46,344 nucleotides of DNA, from assembly GCA_041736155.1 (NCBI GenBank), contig JBGSUL010000039.1, forward strand, positions 1-46,344, read 5' to 3'. Positions 22,871 through 31,944 of this stretch are shown piece after piece. How positions within the stretch are numbered: position 1 is the stretch's first letter; each line of letters begins with the position of its first letter. Under the pieces are notes generated by a model. That model had not been told where the DNA came from. It did no database searches and saw only the letters and a program-made list of their open reading frames with translations. A program made the position numbers and the translations under genes. The DNA is from JANPLN01 sp041736155. Lineage in GTDB: Bacteria > Bdellovibrionota > Bdellovibrionia > Bdellovibrionales > JAGQZY01.

Positions 22871-23842
22871 TTAGCGGATTTTGGCTTTGAGGAGATCTTG
22901 TAAATGCAAAATGCCTACGGGTTTTTGAGATTTTTCGTCGGCCATTACGAAGAGCATTTGGATGGCGAATTGCTCCATCACGAATAAGGCTTTTTCGGCC
23001 ATTTCTGTGGCCGGCACGGTTTTGGGATTGAGAGACATGATCTCTCGTGCTTGCGTCTTAAGATGATCGCGATCGGTATTGAGATGACGACGGATGTCTC
23101 CATCGGTGATAACTCCCACCAGATTTTTATTTTCATCGACGACTCCCACTGCGCCACGAACTTCTTTCGCCGTCATCACAGGGAGAACTTCTTTCACCGT
23201 CGCGGTTGTCGAAACCAGCGGGAGCGCTTCTTCTCCATGCATGACATCTGCCACGCGTGTAAGTAAACGTCGTCCTAAACTTCCACCTGGGTGGAATTCT
23301 GCAAAATCTTCCTTGCGAAAACCTTTGGCCAACAAGACAGCCATGGCCAATGCATCGCCCATAGCCAAGGTGGCCGTGGAGCTGGATGTGGGCGCCAATC
23401 CCAATGGGCAAGCTTCTTCCGAGATACCGACATCCAACACATAGGTCGCATTTTCGGCTAAAAAGCTTTTTGGATTACCGGTGATCGCAATGTAAGGAAT
23501 CGCTTTTCTTTGAATGTACGTGAGTAGAACTTCCAACTCATCGCTGGTTCCACCATAACTAATGATTAAAACCACGTCGTTGTTGGCCACAACACCCAGA
23601 TCCCCATGGGAGCTTTCTGCAAGATGCAGAAAAAAAGAAGGCGTTCCCGTGGAACTGAAGGTGCTTGCGAGTTTTCTACCGATGTGACCTGATTTGCCAA
23701 TCCCAGAGACAATCACTTTGCCTTGGCAACTTTGGATCAACTGCACCGCTTTTTCAAACTGCACGTTGAGCTTGCCTCTGACTTCTATGATGGACTTCGC
23801 TTCGATATCCAGAACCCGGCGGGCTTCTTCTAAAAACTTCAT
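22871..23842 (-). CDS. kdsD: Arabinose-5-phosphate isomerase (SIS + two CBS domains)
   Basis: The SIS domain (about 35-175) has VSGIGKSGHIGRKLASTFSS, SHGDLGVVANNDVVLIISYG and LGLAPTSSSTATLAMGDALA, diagnostic of the KdsD/KpsF/GutQ family. Two CBS domains follow (about 200-322, MTAKEVRGAVGVVDENKNLV, GVITDGDIRRHL). The enzyme converts ribulose-5-phosphate to arabinose-5-phosphate, the first step to Kdo. ATG at 23842 is chosen; a GTG one codon upstream overlaps the pyrG stop. At 323 aa it has the usual size. It follows pyrG directly. Confidence 0.93.
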   Translation of the reverse strand: MKFLEEARRVLDIEAKSIIEVRGKLNVQFEKAVQLIQSCQGKVIVSGIGKSGHIGRKLASTFSSTGTPSFFLHLAESSHGDLGVVANNDVVLIISYGGTSDELEVLLTYIQRKAIPYIAITGNPKSFLAENATYVLDVGISEEACPLGLAPTSSSTATLAMGDALAMAVLLAKGFRKEDFAEFHPGGSLGRRLLTRVADVMHGEEALPLVSTTATVKEVLPVMTAKEVRGAVGVVDENKNLVGVITDGDIRRHLNTDRDHLKTQAREIMSLNPKTVPATEMAEKALFVMEQFAIQMLFVMADEKSQKPVGILHLQDLLKAKIR

Positions 23843-23844
23843 CA

Positions 23845-25482
23845 CTAATGCCCTTTATGTTTTTCTGATGCCTGCAAGAAGTCTCTAAAAATCGGATGCG
23901 GAGCGAGCGGTCTCGACTGAAACTCTGGATGGAATTGCACGCCGATAAAAAAGGGATGCTTTGGTAACTCGATGATCTCCACCAGATCGCGCTCTTCGCA
24001 AATGCCAGATAAATTCATATTATGTTTTTCGAAAAGTCCGCGGAAGTTATTATTGAATTCATAACGATGGCGATGTCTTTCTTGAACTTGATCTTTTTTA
24101 TAGATATTGCGCGCCAAGGAGCCTTTTTTTAAAGAGCAAGGAAATGAACCTAAACGCATCGTCGCGCCCTTATTCAACAATCCCTTTTGCTCTTCCATAA
24201 TGTCGATCACAAAATTTCTCTGACCATTCACTGTTTTATTTTCAAACTCACGGCTTGTGGCATTTTTAATTCCACAAACATTGCGCGCAAATTCGATGGA
24301 TGCCAGCTGCATGCCTAAACAAATTCCAAAGAAGGGAACTTTATTTTCACGCGCGTATTGAATGGCAAGAATTTTTCCTTCCACACCACGCTCGCCGAAA
24401 CCACCTGGAACTAAAAGTCCATCGATCTTTTTAAGATGCTGAGCCACATTTCGCGGAGTCAGTTCTTCGGCGTTGACATAAACCATGTTCACTTTGCTGT
24501 CTAAAGCAATGCCCGCATGATGAATGGCTTCAGAAAGCGATTTATAACTTTCCTTCAGATCCACATATTTACCCACAAGGCCAATGGTCACTTCTTTTTT
24601 AGGATGCTTTACAACTTGTACAATTTTTTCCCAAGCTTTGAGGTTGGGCTTAGGAGATACTAATTTAAGAGCTTGCACCACTTTTTGATCGAAGCCCTCT
24701 TTGTGCAACATCATTGGAACTTCGTAAATGGTCGTCGCATCGTACGCAGCAATCACATTTTCTGGACGCACGCTACAGAAGAGACCGATCTTAGATTTCA
24801 TTTCGGGCTCAATCGGCTTTTCGCTACGACAAATTAAAAAGTCAGGTTGAATACCAATTGCACGCAGTTCTTTCACCGAGTGCTGAGTCGGCTTGGATTT
24901 GAGTTCTCCCGCCGCAGCGATATACGGAATATACGTCACATGCACAAACAATGTATTTTCAAATCCTAAATCCACACGCATTTGGCGAATGGCTTCGACA
25001 AATGGTAGACCTTCGATATCACCAATGGTTCCACCGATTTCCACAATTGTTACTTCAAAACCCTGAGCCGCTTCGTACATGCGTGATTTGATTTCGTCAG
25101 TAATATGCGGAATCACTTGCACGGTTCCGCCGAGATAATCTCCACGGCGTTCTTTGCGAATCACACTGTCATAAACCTGACCCGCCGTGATGCTGTTGTG
25201 TTTGTTCAGTGTGATCGAAGTAAAACGCTCATAGTGACCTAAATCTAAATCGGTCTCCGCTCCGTCGGCCGTAACAAACACTTCACCGTGCTGAAAAGGT
25301 GACATCGTTCCCGGATCGACGTTGATGTAAGGGTCACACTTCATCAATGTGACCTTAATCCCGCGCGCCTCAAGGAGCGCGGCCAAACTGGCCGCGGAGA
25401 GGCCTTTCCCAATGGAGGAAACCACACCGCCGGTGACAAAGATAAATTTCTGCTTCAATTGTTTTGTTTTATTTTTTCGCAT
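23845..25482 (-). CDS. pyrG: CTP synthase (glutamine hydrolysing)
   Basis: The synthetase domain starts KFIFVTGGVVSSIGKGLSAA with a P-loop-like motif and continues with MKCDPYINVDPGTMSPFQHG and EIGGTIGDIEGLPFVEAIRQ. The C-terminal glutamine amidotransferase domain has the nucleophile in FFGICLGMQLA and the His-Glu pair in GVQFHPEFQS. At 545 aa it is full length. It makes CTP from UTP, and its position between kdsB and kdsD fits supply of CTP for CMP-Kdo formation. The gene overlaps kdsB by 14 bp. Confidence 0.97.
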   Translation of the reverse strand: MRKNKTKQLKQKFIFVTGGVVSSIGKGLSAASLAALLEARGIKVTLMKCDPYINVDPGTMSPFQHGEVFVTADGAETDLDLGHYERFTSITLNKHNSITAGQVYDSVIRKERRGDYLGGTVQVIPHITDEIKSRMYEAAQGFEVTIVEIGGTIGDIEGLPFVEAIRQMRVDLGFENTLFVHVTYIPYIAAAGELKSKPTQHSVKELRAIGIQPDFLICRSEKPIEPEMKSKIGLFCSVRPENVIAAYDATTIYEVPMMLHKEGFDQKVVQALKLVSPKPNLKAWEKIVQVVKHPKKEVTIGLVGKYVDLKESYKSLSEAIHHAGIALDSKVNMVYVNAEELTPRNVAQHLKKIDGLLVPGGFGERGVEGKILAIQYARENKVPFFGICLGMQLASIEFARNVCGIKNATSREFENKTVNGQRNFVIDIMEEQKGLLNKGATMRLGSFPCSLKKGSLARNIYKKDQVQERHRHRYEFNNNFRGLFEKHNMNLSGICEERDLVEIIELPKHPFFIGVQFHPEFQSRPLAPHPIFRDFLQASEKHKGH

Positions 25483-26227
25483 TGTTTTTACTCAGTAAAA
25501 TTTTTTCAATTTTTTGTACATCACTGGGGATATCAACGCCCCAACAATCATGTTGAACTTTGACGACTTTAATATTTCCACGCAAATATAAAGCGCGGAG
25601 TTGCTCAAGACCTTCAGCCTCTTCGATGCCAATCGGCGCTTGCTCACAAAAACGTTTTAAAAAATTCTTTCGGTAAGCATAAATACCAATGTGTTTTAAA
25701 CATGGTATTTCTTTAAACTCAGAAAACGGTTTACGCGAAAAGGGAATCGGTAAGCGACTAAAATACAAAGCCCGTCCCTTTTCATCCATCACCACTTTGG
25801 CGACTTGCTGGGAGTGCAAAGTTTCTTCGCTCAGCTCGTGACCTAAAGTCCATGCACCACAATCGGCATTTTCCGCAAGTTCAGTCTCAGTCACCAACTG
25901 ATCGAGCACGTCACCGCGAATCAACGGTTCATCCCCTTGGATGTTGACGATAATATCGTAAGGCAAATCTTTTACCGCGGCCCACACACGATCGGAACCC
26001 GAAGGGAGATCGGACGGAGTCATCCGCACTTCGTAGCCCAAACTTTGAGCCACTGAGGCGATTTCATCATGATCCGTTGCCACGACAATTTTTTGGATTT
26101 TTTGACTTTGAGACACACCTTCTAAGACCCATTCGAGCATGGGTTTATTAAGGATTTTCGCCAGTGGCTTCCCGGGAAAACGGGTCGCGCCAAAGCGGAC
26201 TGGGATAACGCCCACAACAGAGTTCAA
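25469..26227 (-). CDS. kdsB: 3-deoxy-manno-octulosonate cytidylyltransferase (CMP-Kdo synthetase)
   Basis: The N-terminal IPVRFGATRFPGKPLAKI is the nucleotide-binding motif of the family. It is followed by KIVVATDHDEIASVAQSLGY, TPSDLPSGSDRVWAAVKDLP and NIQGDEPLIRGDVLDQL with the metal-binding Asp, plus KHIGIYAYRKNFLKRFC. At 252 aa it has the usual length. It activates Kdo with CTP for transfer to lipid A. The start codon is TTG at 26227, four bases after GAGGTG. It lies 49 bp downstream of engB and overlaps pyrG. Confidence 0.95.
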   Translation of the reverse strand: MNSVVGVIPVRFGATRFPGKPLAKILNKPMLEWVLEGVSQSQKIQKIVVATDHDEIASVAQSLGYEVRMTPSDLPSGSDRVWAAVKDLPYDIIVNIQGDEPLIRGDVLDQLVTETELAENADCGAWTLGHELSEETLHSQQVAKVVMDEKGRALYFSRLPIPFSRKPFSEFKEIPCLKHIGIYAYRKNFLKRFCEQAPIGIEEAEGLEQLRALYLRGNIKVVKVQHDCWGVDIPSDVQKIEKILLSKNNAKK

Positions 26228-26244
26228 TTTTCACCTCGGCTGAA

Positions 26245-26275
26245 AGGGTATAATTAGCACATTTTTGAGAGAATT
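26245..26275 (-). promoter_or_regulatory. Possible weak promoter between engB and kdsB
   Basis: On the minus strand ATGACA-like and TGCTAATTAT (extended -10 like) elements lie just downstream of the engB stop, about 20-50 bp before the kdsB TTG start. Spacing and match are imperfect; this is a suggestion only. Confidence 0.2.
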
Positions 26276-26276
26276 G

Positions 26277-26852
26277 TCATGCAAGAAGCCAATCAAACAG
26301 TGTTTTCTCAAGAGCTACTAAGCCCTCACCATTTTGATTGGAAAATGGCAAAACGAGATCAACATTAAGCTCACGTAATAACTTGTCTTTTTTGGTTTTT
26401 GCAGCGCTCTTAGAAACCTGATCCGCTTTGCTCAAAATGAGACCAAATTGCAAACTCTCCTGCTCCGCAAGAGATAAGAGCAGCTGTTCATCCTCACTCC
26501 ATTCGCGGCGAATATCCATAATCAACAATAAGACTTTGAGGTTCTCGCGCCTGAGAAGATAGGACTCAATCATTTTGCGCCAGCTCTGCACTTCTGTTCC
26601 GCTACGCGAGGCATATCCGTAACCTGGCATATCCACCACACGATAGCCCTCACTATGATCGAAGAGATTGAGCAAGGCTGTTTTTCCTGGTCTTTGACTG
26701 ACTTTGGCAACCGGATAACGAGAGCGAGCTAAGGTATTGAGCAACGACGACTTCCCGGCATTCGAACGCCCAGCAATGGCCACTTCGGGCTTATGATCTA
26801 CGGGGCACTCCGACAGACGTGTGGCACTTTTTAAAAACGTCAATTTCGACAT
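26277..26852 (-). CDS. engB: Ribosome biogenesis GTP-binding protein YihA/YsxC/EngB
   Basis: The G1 motif GRSNAGKSSLLN (about 27-38), the switch region QRPGKT, G3 DMPGYGYA, G4 LSKADQ (the TKxD class, here SKAD) and G5 region LPFSNQNGEG define the EngB GTPase, needed for late 50S subunit assembly. At 191 aa it is standard. Its start is only 5 bp from a 23-bp inverted repeat (26857-27019), so its leader lies inside a repeat element and the local Shine-Dalgarno (GGGAC) is weak. Confidence 0.94.
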   Translation of the reverse strand: MSKLTFLKSATRLSECPVDHKPEVAIAGRSNAGKSSLLNTLARSRYPVAKVSQRPGKTALLNLFDHSEGYRVVDMPGYGYASRSGTEVQSWRKMIESYLLRRENLKVLLLIMDIRREWSEDEQLLLSLAEQESLQFGLILSKADQVSKSAAKTKKDKLLRELNVDLVLPFSNQNGEGLVALEKTLFDWLLA

Positions 26853-26856
26853 TCTA

Positions 26857-27019
26857 GTGTCCCGTCAGGTAAGTTTTTTCAATATCTTGCTTGTTTTTTT
26901 CTCGTAAATTCAATTTGTTCCTCCTCGAATTGGCTTTTGGCCAGTCCTTCGTCGTCACGCATTGAATTTCCAAGAAAACTCCTGCGCAAGCTATTAAAAA
27001 AACTTACCTGACGGGACAC
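26857..27019. mobile_element. 163-bp MITE/REPIN-like element with perfect 23-bp inverted ends
   Basis: The 23-bp sequence beginning gtgtcccgtcaggtaag at 26857-26879 is repeated as its exact reverse complement at 26997-27019, with 117 bp between. The unit carries no convincing gene and no clear target-site duplication. It fills about half of the 347-bp gap between engB and the FHA activator, so it is in the leader of engB and upstream of the divergent gene. The rest of the gap (27020-27199) holds no gene that I can support. Confidence 0.65.
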
Positions 27020-27199
27020 AGGCTTCATACCGTACAGAATCCGGCAGTTCAACTCTTGAGACTCAAATCTCAATGCAAAGACCGAAATCCGAATTTTTTG
27101 ACCTCTACTCCAATACAAAGCTTCCTCGCCTGGTACAAAACTTGAAAAACAAGTTTGGAGCACGACCGCCTGAAGTTTAGCTTATCGAAGGGAGCTCTC

Positions 27200-28468
27200 A
27201 TGATTACAAGTAAGTTGGACAGCCTTTTTGCCGCTGATACGGAAAAGGCCTACCTAATACCTCTACAAAATAGCCAAGATTTGGTGGAACTGGGCGAATT
27301 TTTATCCCTAGGACGTAACTCGAGCAACACCCTTTCTCTGCAAGATCCTTTTGTTTCGCAAAGACATGCGCGCATCGAGAAGCGCGGGACTCTCTATATT
27401 TTAAAAGACCTGCGCAGCAGCAATGGCACCTGGCTCAACGAAACTTCCATCCATGAAGCTCCGCTCAAACCCAACGATCGCATTCGCGTGGGTGAGACAC
27501 AGTTTACCTTTTCAACTGTGAAGGACAAAGAAGAGAAGACTTTGCAAAGTAAGAACAGTGACTGGCAAAAACAGTTGTCGCGTTTGCCAGCGTTTGCAGC
27601 CTCCACACACACAGTTCTCATTATTGGGCCCTCAGGCACAGGCAAAGAAGTTGTCGCCGAGCAAATTCATCAGCTGTCTCAGCGCCGTTATTTCCCTTAC
27701 ATTACGATCAATTGCAGTGCCCTCAGCGAACAACTTGTCGAAAGTGAACTTTTCGGTCACATCAAAGGCGCCTTCACTGGTGCTGCCGAAGATCGCAAAG
27801 GGGCATTTGAATCAGCGCGTGGTGGAACACTTTTTCTCGATGAAATTGGCGACCTTCCACTCTCTCTACAGCCCAAACTTTTACGCGCTTTAGAAAATCA
27901 AGAAATACGTCCTGTCGGAAGTGATAAAACAATCAAAACGGATGTTCGCATCGTTGCCGCGACTCACAAAAATCTTTGCGAAAAAGTATTAAAAAAAGAA
28001 TTCCGCGAGGATCTTTACCATCGACTCAATGTGTGTCGAATCACGCCGCCTTCGCTCTTGGAGCGCATGGAGGATTTTGAAAGTTTGTTGTATTTCTTTG
28101 CCAAAGAGTCGCGTGTGCGTTTTTCTTTTGCCGCCATTGAACGCCTGAAAGAACATACGTGGCCTGGTAATATTCGCGAACTCAAAAATATGGTTTCTCG
28201 AGCCTCTGCCTATCTTCCTGGCCAGATGATTGAACCACAGCATTTGTCAGATGTTTTAGATACAATTCAACCAGAGCATTTTATTTTTGATAATCTTCCG
28301 CCGCTCAAAGAAATAGAGAAAGAGCTGATGATTAAGAATCTTGAAAAATTCACCGGGAATCAACGCAAAGCTGCCGAAGAACTTAAAATGCCCAAAAGCA
28401 CTTTTCATGACAAATTACAATTGTACGGTATTAATCCTAAAATTTTTAAAAAAAGAGGGCGTGCTTAA
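27200..28468 (+). CDS. FHA-containing sigma-54-dependent transcriptional activator
   Basis: ATG at 27200 is chosen because AAGGGAGCTCTC precedes it. Domains in order: FHA (about 30-105; FLSLGRNSSNTLSLQDPFVS followed by QRHARIEK, and LRSSNGTWLN), AAA+ (about 125-345) with Walker A GPSGTGKE, the sigma-54 contact loop GAFTGA, Walker B GGTLFLDEIGDLP, sensor I VRIVAATHKNL and arginine finger region FREDLYHRLNV, then a Fis-type HTH (NQRKAAEELKMPKSTFHDKL). There is no response-regulator receiver, so the FHA domain probably senses phosphothreonine from a Ser/Thr kinase. At 422 aa it is a typical short member. Its partner rpoN is in the same window, but its target genes are unknown. Confidence 0.93.
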   Translation: MITSKLDSLFAADTEKAYLIPLQNSQDLVELGEFLSLGRNSSNTLSLQDPFVSQRHARIEKRGTLYILKDLRSSNGTWLNETSIHEAPLKPNDRIRVGETQFTFSTVKDKEEKTLQSKNSDWQKQLSRLPAFAASTHTVLIIGPSGTGKEVVAEQIHQLSQRRYFPYITINCSALSEQLVESELFGHIKGAFTGAAEDRKGAFESARGGTLFLDEIGDLPLSLQPKLLRALENQEIRPVGSDKTIKTDVRIVAATHKNLCEKVLKKEFREDLYHRLNVCRITPPSLLERMEDFESLLYFFAKESRVRFSFAAIERLKEHTWPGNIRELKNMVSRASAYLPGQMIEPQHLSDVLDTIQPEHFIFDNLPPLKEIEKELMIKNLEKFTGNQRKAAEELKMPKSTFHDKLQLYGINPKIFKKRGRA

Positions 28469-28476
28469 AACACGCC
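28448..28476 (-). terminator. Rho-independent terminator
   Basis: The stem ggcgtg/cacgcc (28458-28463 with 28471-28476) has a 7-nt loop. On the minus strand the stem is followed by CTC and seven U, terminating the FliL-like gene. It overlaps the last codons of the convergent activator gene. Confidence 0.7.
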
Positions 28477-29180
28477 TAGAAAACGACGAGTTTATAACGA
28501 ACGTTTTTGATTTTAACATCTAATTTAGAGTTGATGGCAACAAGCAGGACTTTGCGCATCTCTTCTTTCCCTTCCGAGCCACGGAAGTCTTCAAAAGTGT
28601 GCAACTTGAGAGTGCGACTTAAAATTTCAATAATTTCTTCGTAGTGATTGTTAAAAAAAGCAGCATGCTCTCGGTCGAGGAGTTCAAGATAAAATCCAAA
28701 ACGCGCGACACGAATATCGGCTTTGGGTTTGAGCGGGAATACTTGTTCTGGAATTTCTAAAAAAAATTGGTCGGTCAAAAAGAGATGCATCAAATCTTTG
28801 GGTTTGTGGCTGGCTTCGAGTTGAATTTTTTCATCCGCCAAAGGAGCTAAGGATGTTTCTCCCGCCACAAGGAACGCTGGGGTCAATAGACCAAACATGG
28901 AGAGGAGGAACAACGGTAAACCTATAAAAAGCAGAAAGCCACCGAGTACGACTGCAATTTGAATTTTTCGATCTAAGCCAAACCAAAAACGGTAATACCA
29001 ACGATCTTTTTGCGCCACCTCGGCTTCGGTGGGCAAACCGATCTCTTGATCATTGAGATTTTCTGCCTTAATGCTTTTGAGTTCTTGGACAAACTCTGGC
29101 ATCGCCTCTTCGAGAATATCATCTATCTCGCTGAGTTCTTCGCTGGACGCTGGCTGTTCATCTTCAATTTCTTCAGACAT
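28476..29180 (-). CDS. FliL-like single-pass membrane protein
   Basis: The 234-aa protein has an acidic cytosolic N-terminus (about 1-60), a transmembrane region (IQIAVVLGGFLLFIGLPLFL, about 75-94) and a C-terminal domain whose end follows the FliL pattern: RVARFGFYLELLD, then a helix, then EILSRTLKLHTFEDFRGSEG followed by KEEMRKVLLVAINSKL and KNVRYKLVVF. FliL (stator-associated flagellar protein) has the same EDLxGxEGKxxLRxxLxxxIN...VYFTEFVVQ end. The N-terminal extension is longer than in normal FliL, and no flagellar gene is nearby, so it is a distant relative with unknown partners. It lies 54 bp downstream of polA. Confidence 0.6.
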   Translation of the reverse strand: MSEEIEDEQPASSEELSEIDDILEEAMPEFVQELKSIKAENLNDQEIGLPTEAEVAQKDRWYYRFWFGLDRKIQIAVVLGGFLLFIGLPLFLLSMFGLLTPAFLVAGETSLAPLADEKIQLEASHKPKDLMHLFLTDQFFLEIPEQVFPLKPKADIRVARFGFYLELLDREHAAFFNNHYEEIIEILSRTLKLHTFEDFRGSEGKEEMRKVLLVAINSKLDVKIKNVRYKLVVF

Positions 29181-29234
29181 GTCCTTATTTCACAACGATA
29201 AAAAACAAATGTAAAATGTTTTTCGAGCCGAAAC

Positions 29235-31775
29235 TTATAATTCGGCCCAGTTTTTGCCCTTAGAAATATTAACCTTGAGCGGAACATCTAAAGTCATACA
29301 ATTTTCCATGAGATATTTGATTTTTTCCATTTTTGCAGGAAGAGTGGCATCGTCCTTGATCTCAAAGATCAATTCATCGTGCACCTGCAAAGTCATAACA
29401 TCTCTAAACTCGCGAGCCACTTCGATCATCGCCAACTTGACCAAATCACTCGACATGCCCTGAATGGGTGCATTGATTGCGGCACGTTCGGCAAAATTCT
29501 TGATATTGTTATTCTGCGAACGAATTTCTGGCAAATACCGGCGACGCCCTAAAATCGACTCCACGTATCCATGTTCTTTTACAAACTCCACCACTTCGTG
29601 CATGTACTTTTGCACTCCAGAAAAACGTTGGAAGTACAAATCGATGATATCCTTTGCTTCGGCGCGAGAAATCTTAAGGCCCTCTGAAAGACCATAAACT
29701 CCTTGTCCATAGGCGATTCCAAAATTGACCGCTTTCGCCTTACGGCGCAAATCTTCGTCCACCTTTTCAAGAGGCACTGAGAAAATTTCGCTGGCGGCTT
29801 TAGCGTGAATATCGACGTCATCGTGAAAAGCTCCACGCAAGCCTTCATCTTTGGAAATATGGGCAAGAATGCGCAGTTCGATTTGACTGTAATCCGCCGA
29901 GACCAAAACATATCCGTCTTGGGCGATAAAAGCCTGACGAATTCTTAAGCCTCGCTCAGAACGTATAGGAATATTTTGTAAATTGGGATGGATGCTGGAG
30001 AGTCTTCCCGTCGCCGTCAATGCTTGGTTGAATTGGGTGTGAATTCGGCCCGTTTGTGGATTCACCATGGTTGGTAAAGCATCCACATAGGTGGATTTTA
30101 ATTTTGCCACTTCTCGAAATTCGATGACTTTTTTGCAGATGGGATAAAGGTCTTCGTATTTTTCTAAAACATCGGTGTTGGTCGAATAACCGGTTTTAGT
30201 TTTTTTACCTTTAGGCAATCCCAATTTCTCAAACAAGATATGTCCCAATTGTTTGGGACTGGCGACATTAAAAACTTCGCCGGCGTCTTCGTGGATTTCT
30301 TTTTCGATACGGCGCAAATCTGTGCCGAGGGTCACGCCCTCTTGGCGAAGAAACTCCACATCAATCAAAACACCTTTTGTTTCCATGGCCGTTAACACAT
30401 CCACAATTGGCAACTCAATGGTCTCGAGGATTCCCATCATCGAAGTTTTTTGTAACTGCTCCACCAATTTTTCTTTAAGAAGCATTTGCGCACGATAGAG
30501 GGCTAATGAGTCAGGGAGTTCAGGTAAAGTTTCTTGAGCATATTCACTTAAAACGGCGGCAAAAGATTCTACGGCGCCCGCACGCACAATGTACGCGGCC
30601 AAGTAACTGTCCCACACGGCACGATGGGGCTTTTTCAAACCCATTTGTCGCCAGCAGGCTTTTATATCATACCCCTGCCAACCGAGATCTTTTTGATCAT
30701 CCAACCACTGAATAAGCTGAGCCTCATCCCCTTGGTAATGACAGATGTCATTTTGATCTGCAAAAATATATTCACGATGATAATCCACACACCACAGTTG
30801 CTTTTTACCCGTGAGCCATTTTTTAAATTCTTCAAAGTTAACAGTTTTTACAGAGAAAGATTGTGTTGTTTTGGCAACCACGCCATTCTCACTCGTTGCG
30901 GGAACCGTGTCGCTTGCCGTTTCGTCTGAGCCGATGAGATTTTTCTTAAAGGTTTGGAATTCCAGCTCCTCTAAGGTTTTGCCGAGTTGCTCGCGATTGG
31001 TCTTTTTAATTTTGAGATCGTCGGGGCCAATATCTAATTTCATATTGGTATCAATCGTCACCAGTGTTTTTGATAAAAAGGCGATGTCTTTGGATTCTAA
31101 AAGCTTTTTTTGCAGATTCGCATTTTTTATTTCATCGAGGTGTTCGTAAATATTTTCGAGAGTGCCATACTCCTGAACCAATTTTTGTGCCCCTTTGGGG
31201 CCAACACCTTTGACACCTGGAATATTATCCGACGAATCCCCCGTGATGGCTAAATAATCAATAAAGTGCTGAGGTGTCACTCCCCACTTCTCCACAACTT
31301 TTTGCTCGTCCCAACGCGCGTCTTTCATGGTGTCGTACATGCTGACGTTGGCATTGATCAATTGAGAAAAATCTTTATCACCGCTAATGATTACAACCTG
31401 CATGTCATGAGCTTGTCCAAAATGCGCTAAAGTTCCAATAAGGTCATCGGCCTCGAACCCCGGTTTTTCAAACATCGGAAGCCCTAAATATTCGGTCAAT
31501 TTTTTAATGTAAGGAATCTGCGGGATCAAATCTGGTGGCATTTCCGAACGATTGGCTTTGTATTCCGCGTATATCTCTTTCCGAAACGAAGGCTCCGGGC
31601 GGTCGAAACAAAAAGCGACATAATCGGGTTTGATGTCTTTGAGAAGCTTCACGATCATTGACAAAAAACCATACACTGCGTTGGTGGGAAGACCTTTTGA
31701 GGTGTTCAGAGGTCTCACCGCATAAAACGCGCGAAAAAACATTGAGCTCACATCGACCAGATATAACTTCTTCAT
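29235..31775 (-). CDS. polA: DNA polymerase I, with degenerate proofreading domain
   Basis: The 846-aa enzyme has a 5'-3' exonuclease domain (1-285; FEADDLIGTLA, ISGDKDFSQL, AITGDSSDNIPGVKGVG), a central 3'-5' exonuclease-like domain (about 305-480) and a polymerase domain (about 485-846) with motif A VSADYSQIELRILAHIS, motif B RRKAKAVNFGIAYGQGVYGL and motif C LQVHDELIFEI. In the central domain the exo I DxE is D331-Y-H, exo II has Cys374 where Asp is expected (GYDIKACW) and exo III has Met431 (YRAQM) instead of Asp. It should lack proofreading, like Taq PolA. Role: Okazaki fragment maturation and repair. A good Shine-Dalgarno precedes ATG at 31775. Confidence 0.97.
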   Translation of the reverse strand: MKKLYLVDVSSMFFRAFYAVRPLNTSKGLPTNAVYGFLSMIVKLLKDIKPDYVAFCFDRPEPSFRKEIYAEYKANRSEMPPDLIPQIPYIKKLTEYLGLPMFEKPGFEADDLIGTLAHFGQAHDMQVVIISGDKDFSQLINANVSMYDTMKDARWDEQKVVEKWGVTPQHFIDYLAITGDSSDNIPGVKGVGPKGAQKLVQEYGTLENIYEHLDEIKNANLQKKLLESKDIAFLSKTLVTIDTNMKLDIGPDDLKIKKTNREQLGKTLEELEFQTFKKNLIGSDETASDTVPATSENGVVAKTTQSFSVKTVNFEEFKKWLTGKKQLWCVDYHREYIFADQNDICHYQGDEAQLIQWLDDQKDLGWQGYDIKACWRQMGLKKPHRAVWDSYLAAYIVRAGAVESFAAVLSEYAQETLPELPDSLALYRAQMLLKEKLVEQLQKTSMMGILETIELPIVDVLTAMETKGVLIDVEFLRQEGVTLGTDLRRIEKEIHEDAGEVFNVASPKQLGHILFEKLGLPKGKKTKTGYSTNTDVLEKYEDLYPICKKVIEFREVAKLKSTYVDALPTMVNPQTGRIHTQFNQALTATGRLSSIHPNLQNIPIRSERGLRIRQAFIAQDGYVLVSADYSQIELRILAHISKDEGLRGAFHDDVDIHAKAASEIFSVPLEKVDEDLRRKAKAVNFGIAYGQGVYGLSEGLKISRAEAKDIIDLYFQRFSGVQKYMHEVVEFVKEHGYVESILGRRRYLPEIRSQNNNIKNFAERAAINAPIQGMSSDLVKLAMIEVAREFRDVMTLQVHDELIFEIKDDATLPAKMEKIKYLMENCMTLDVPLKVNISKGKNWAEL

Positions 31776-31944
31776 TTCCCTGACCTTTTTTAAGACTCTT
31801 TCGTATCACAAAGCCTTTTTCAAAGTCACGATAAACCCAATCAGTCTCATCTTGAGACGGCTGGGCTCAAAAAAAATGTGCAAATTATGACAAAAGTCCT
31901 AAGGTTTTTAAAGAACTGCCGATAAGTCCTCTACGGGAGTGCGT

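Noticed and set aside
26823..26840. Sigma-54 -24/-12 promoter (TGGCAC present)
   Set aside because: No GC at the -12 position with the right spacing, and it lies within the engB coding region.
26879..27163. 94-aa reading frame (or a 49-aa form from ATG at 27028) antisense to the FHA-gene leader
   Set aside because: It runs through the right inverted repeat and stops at the edge of the left one, has no convincing ribosome binding site and no recognisable domain. The second half reads somewhat protein-like, so it is not excluded.
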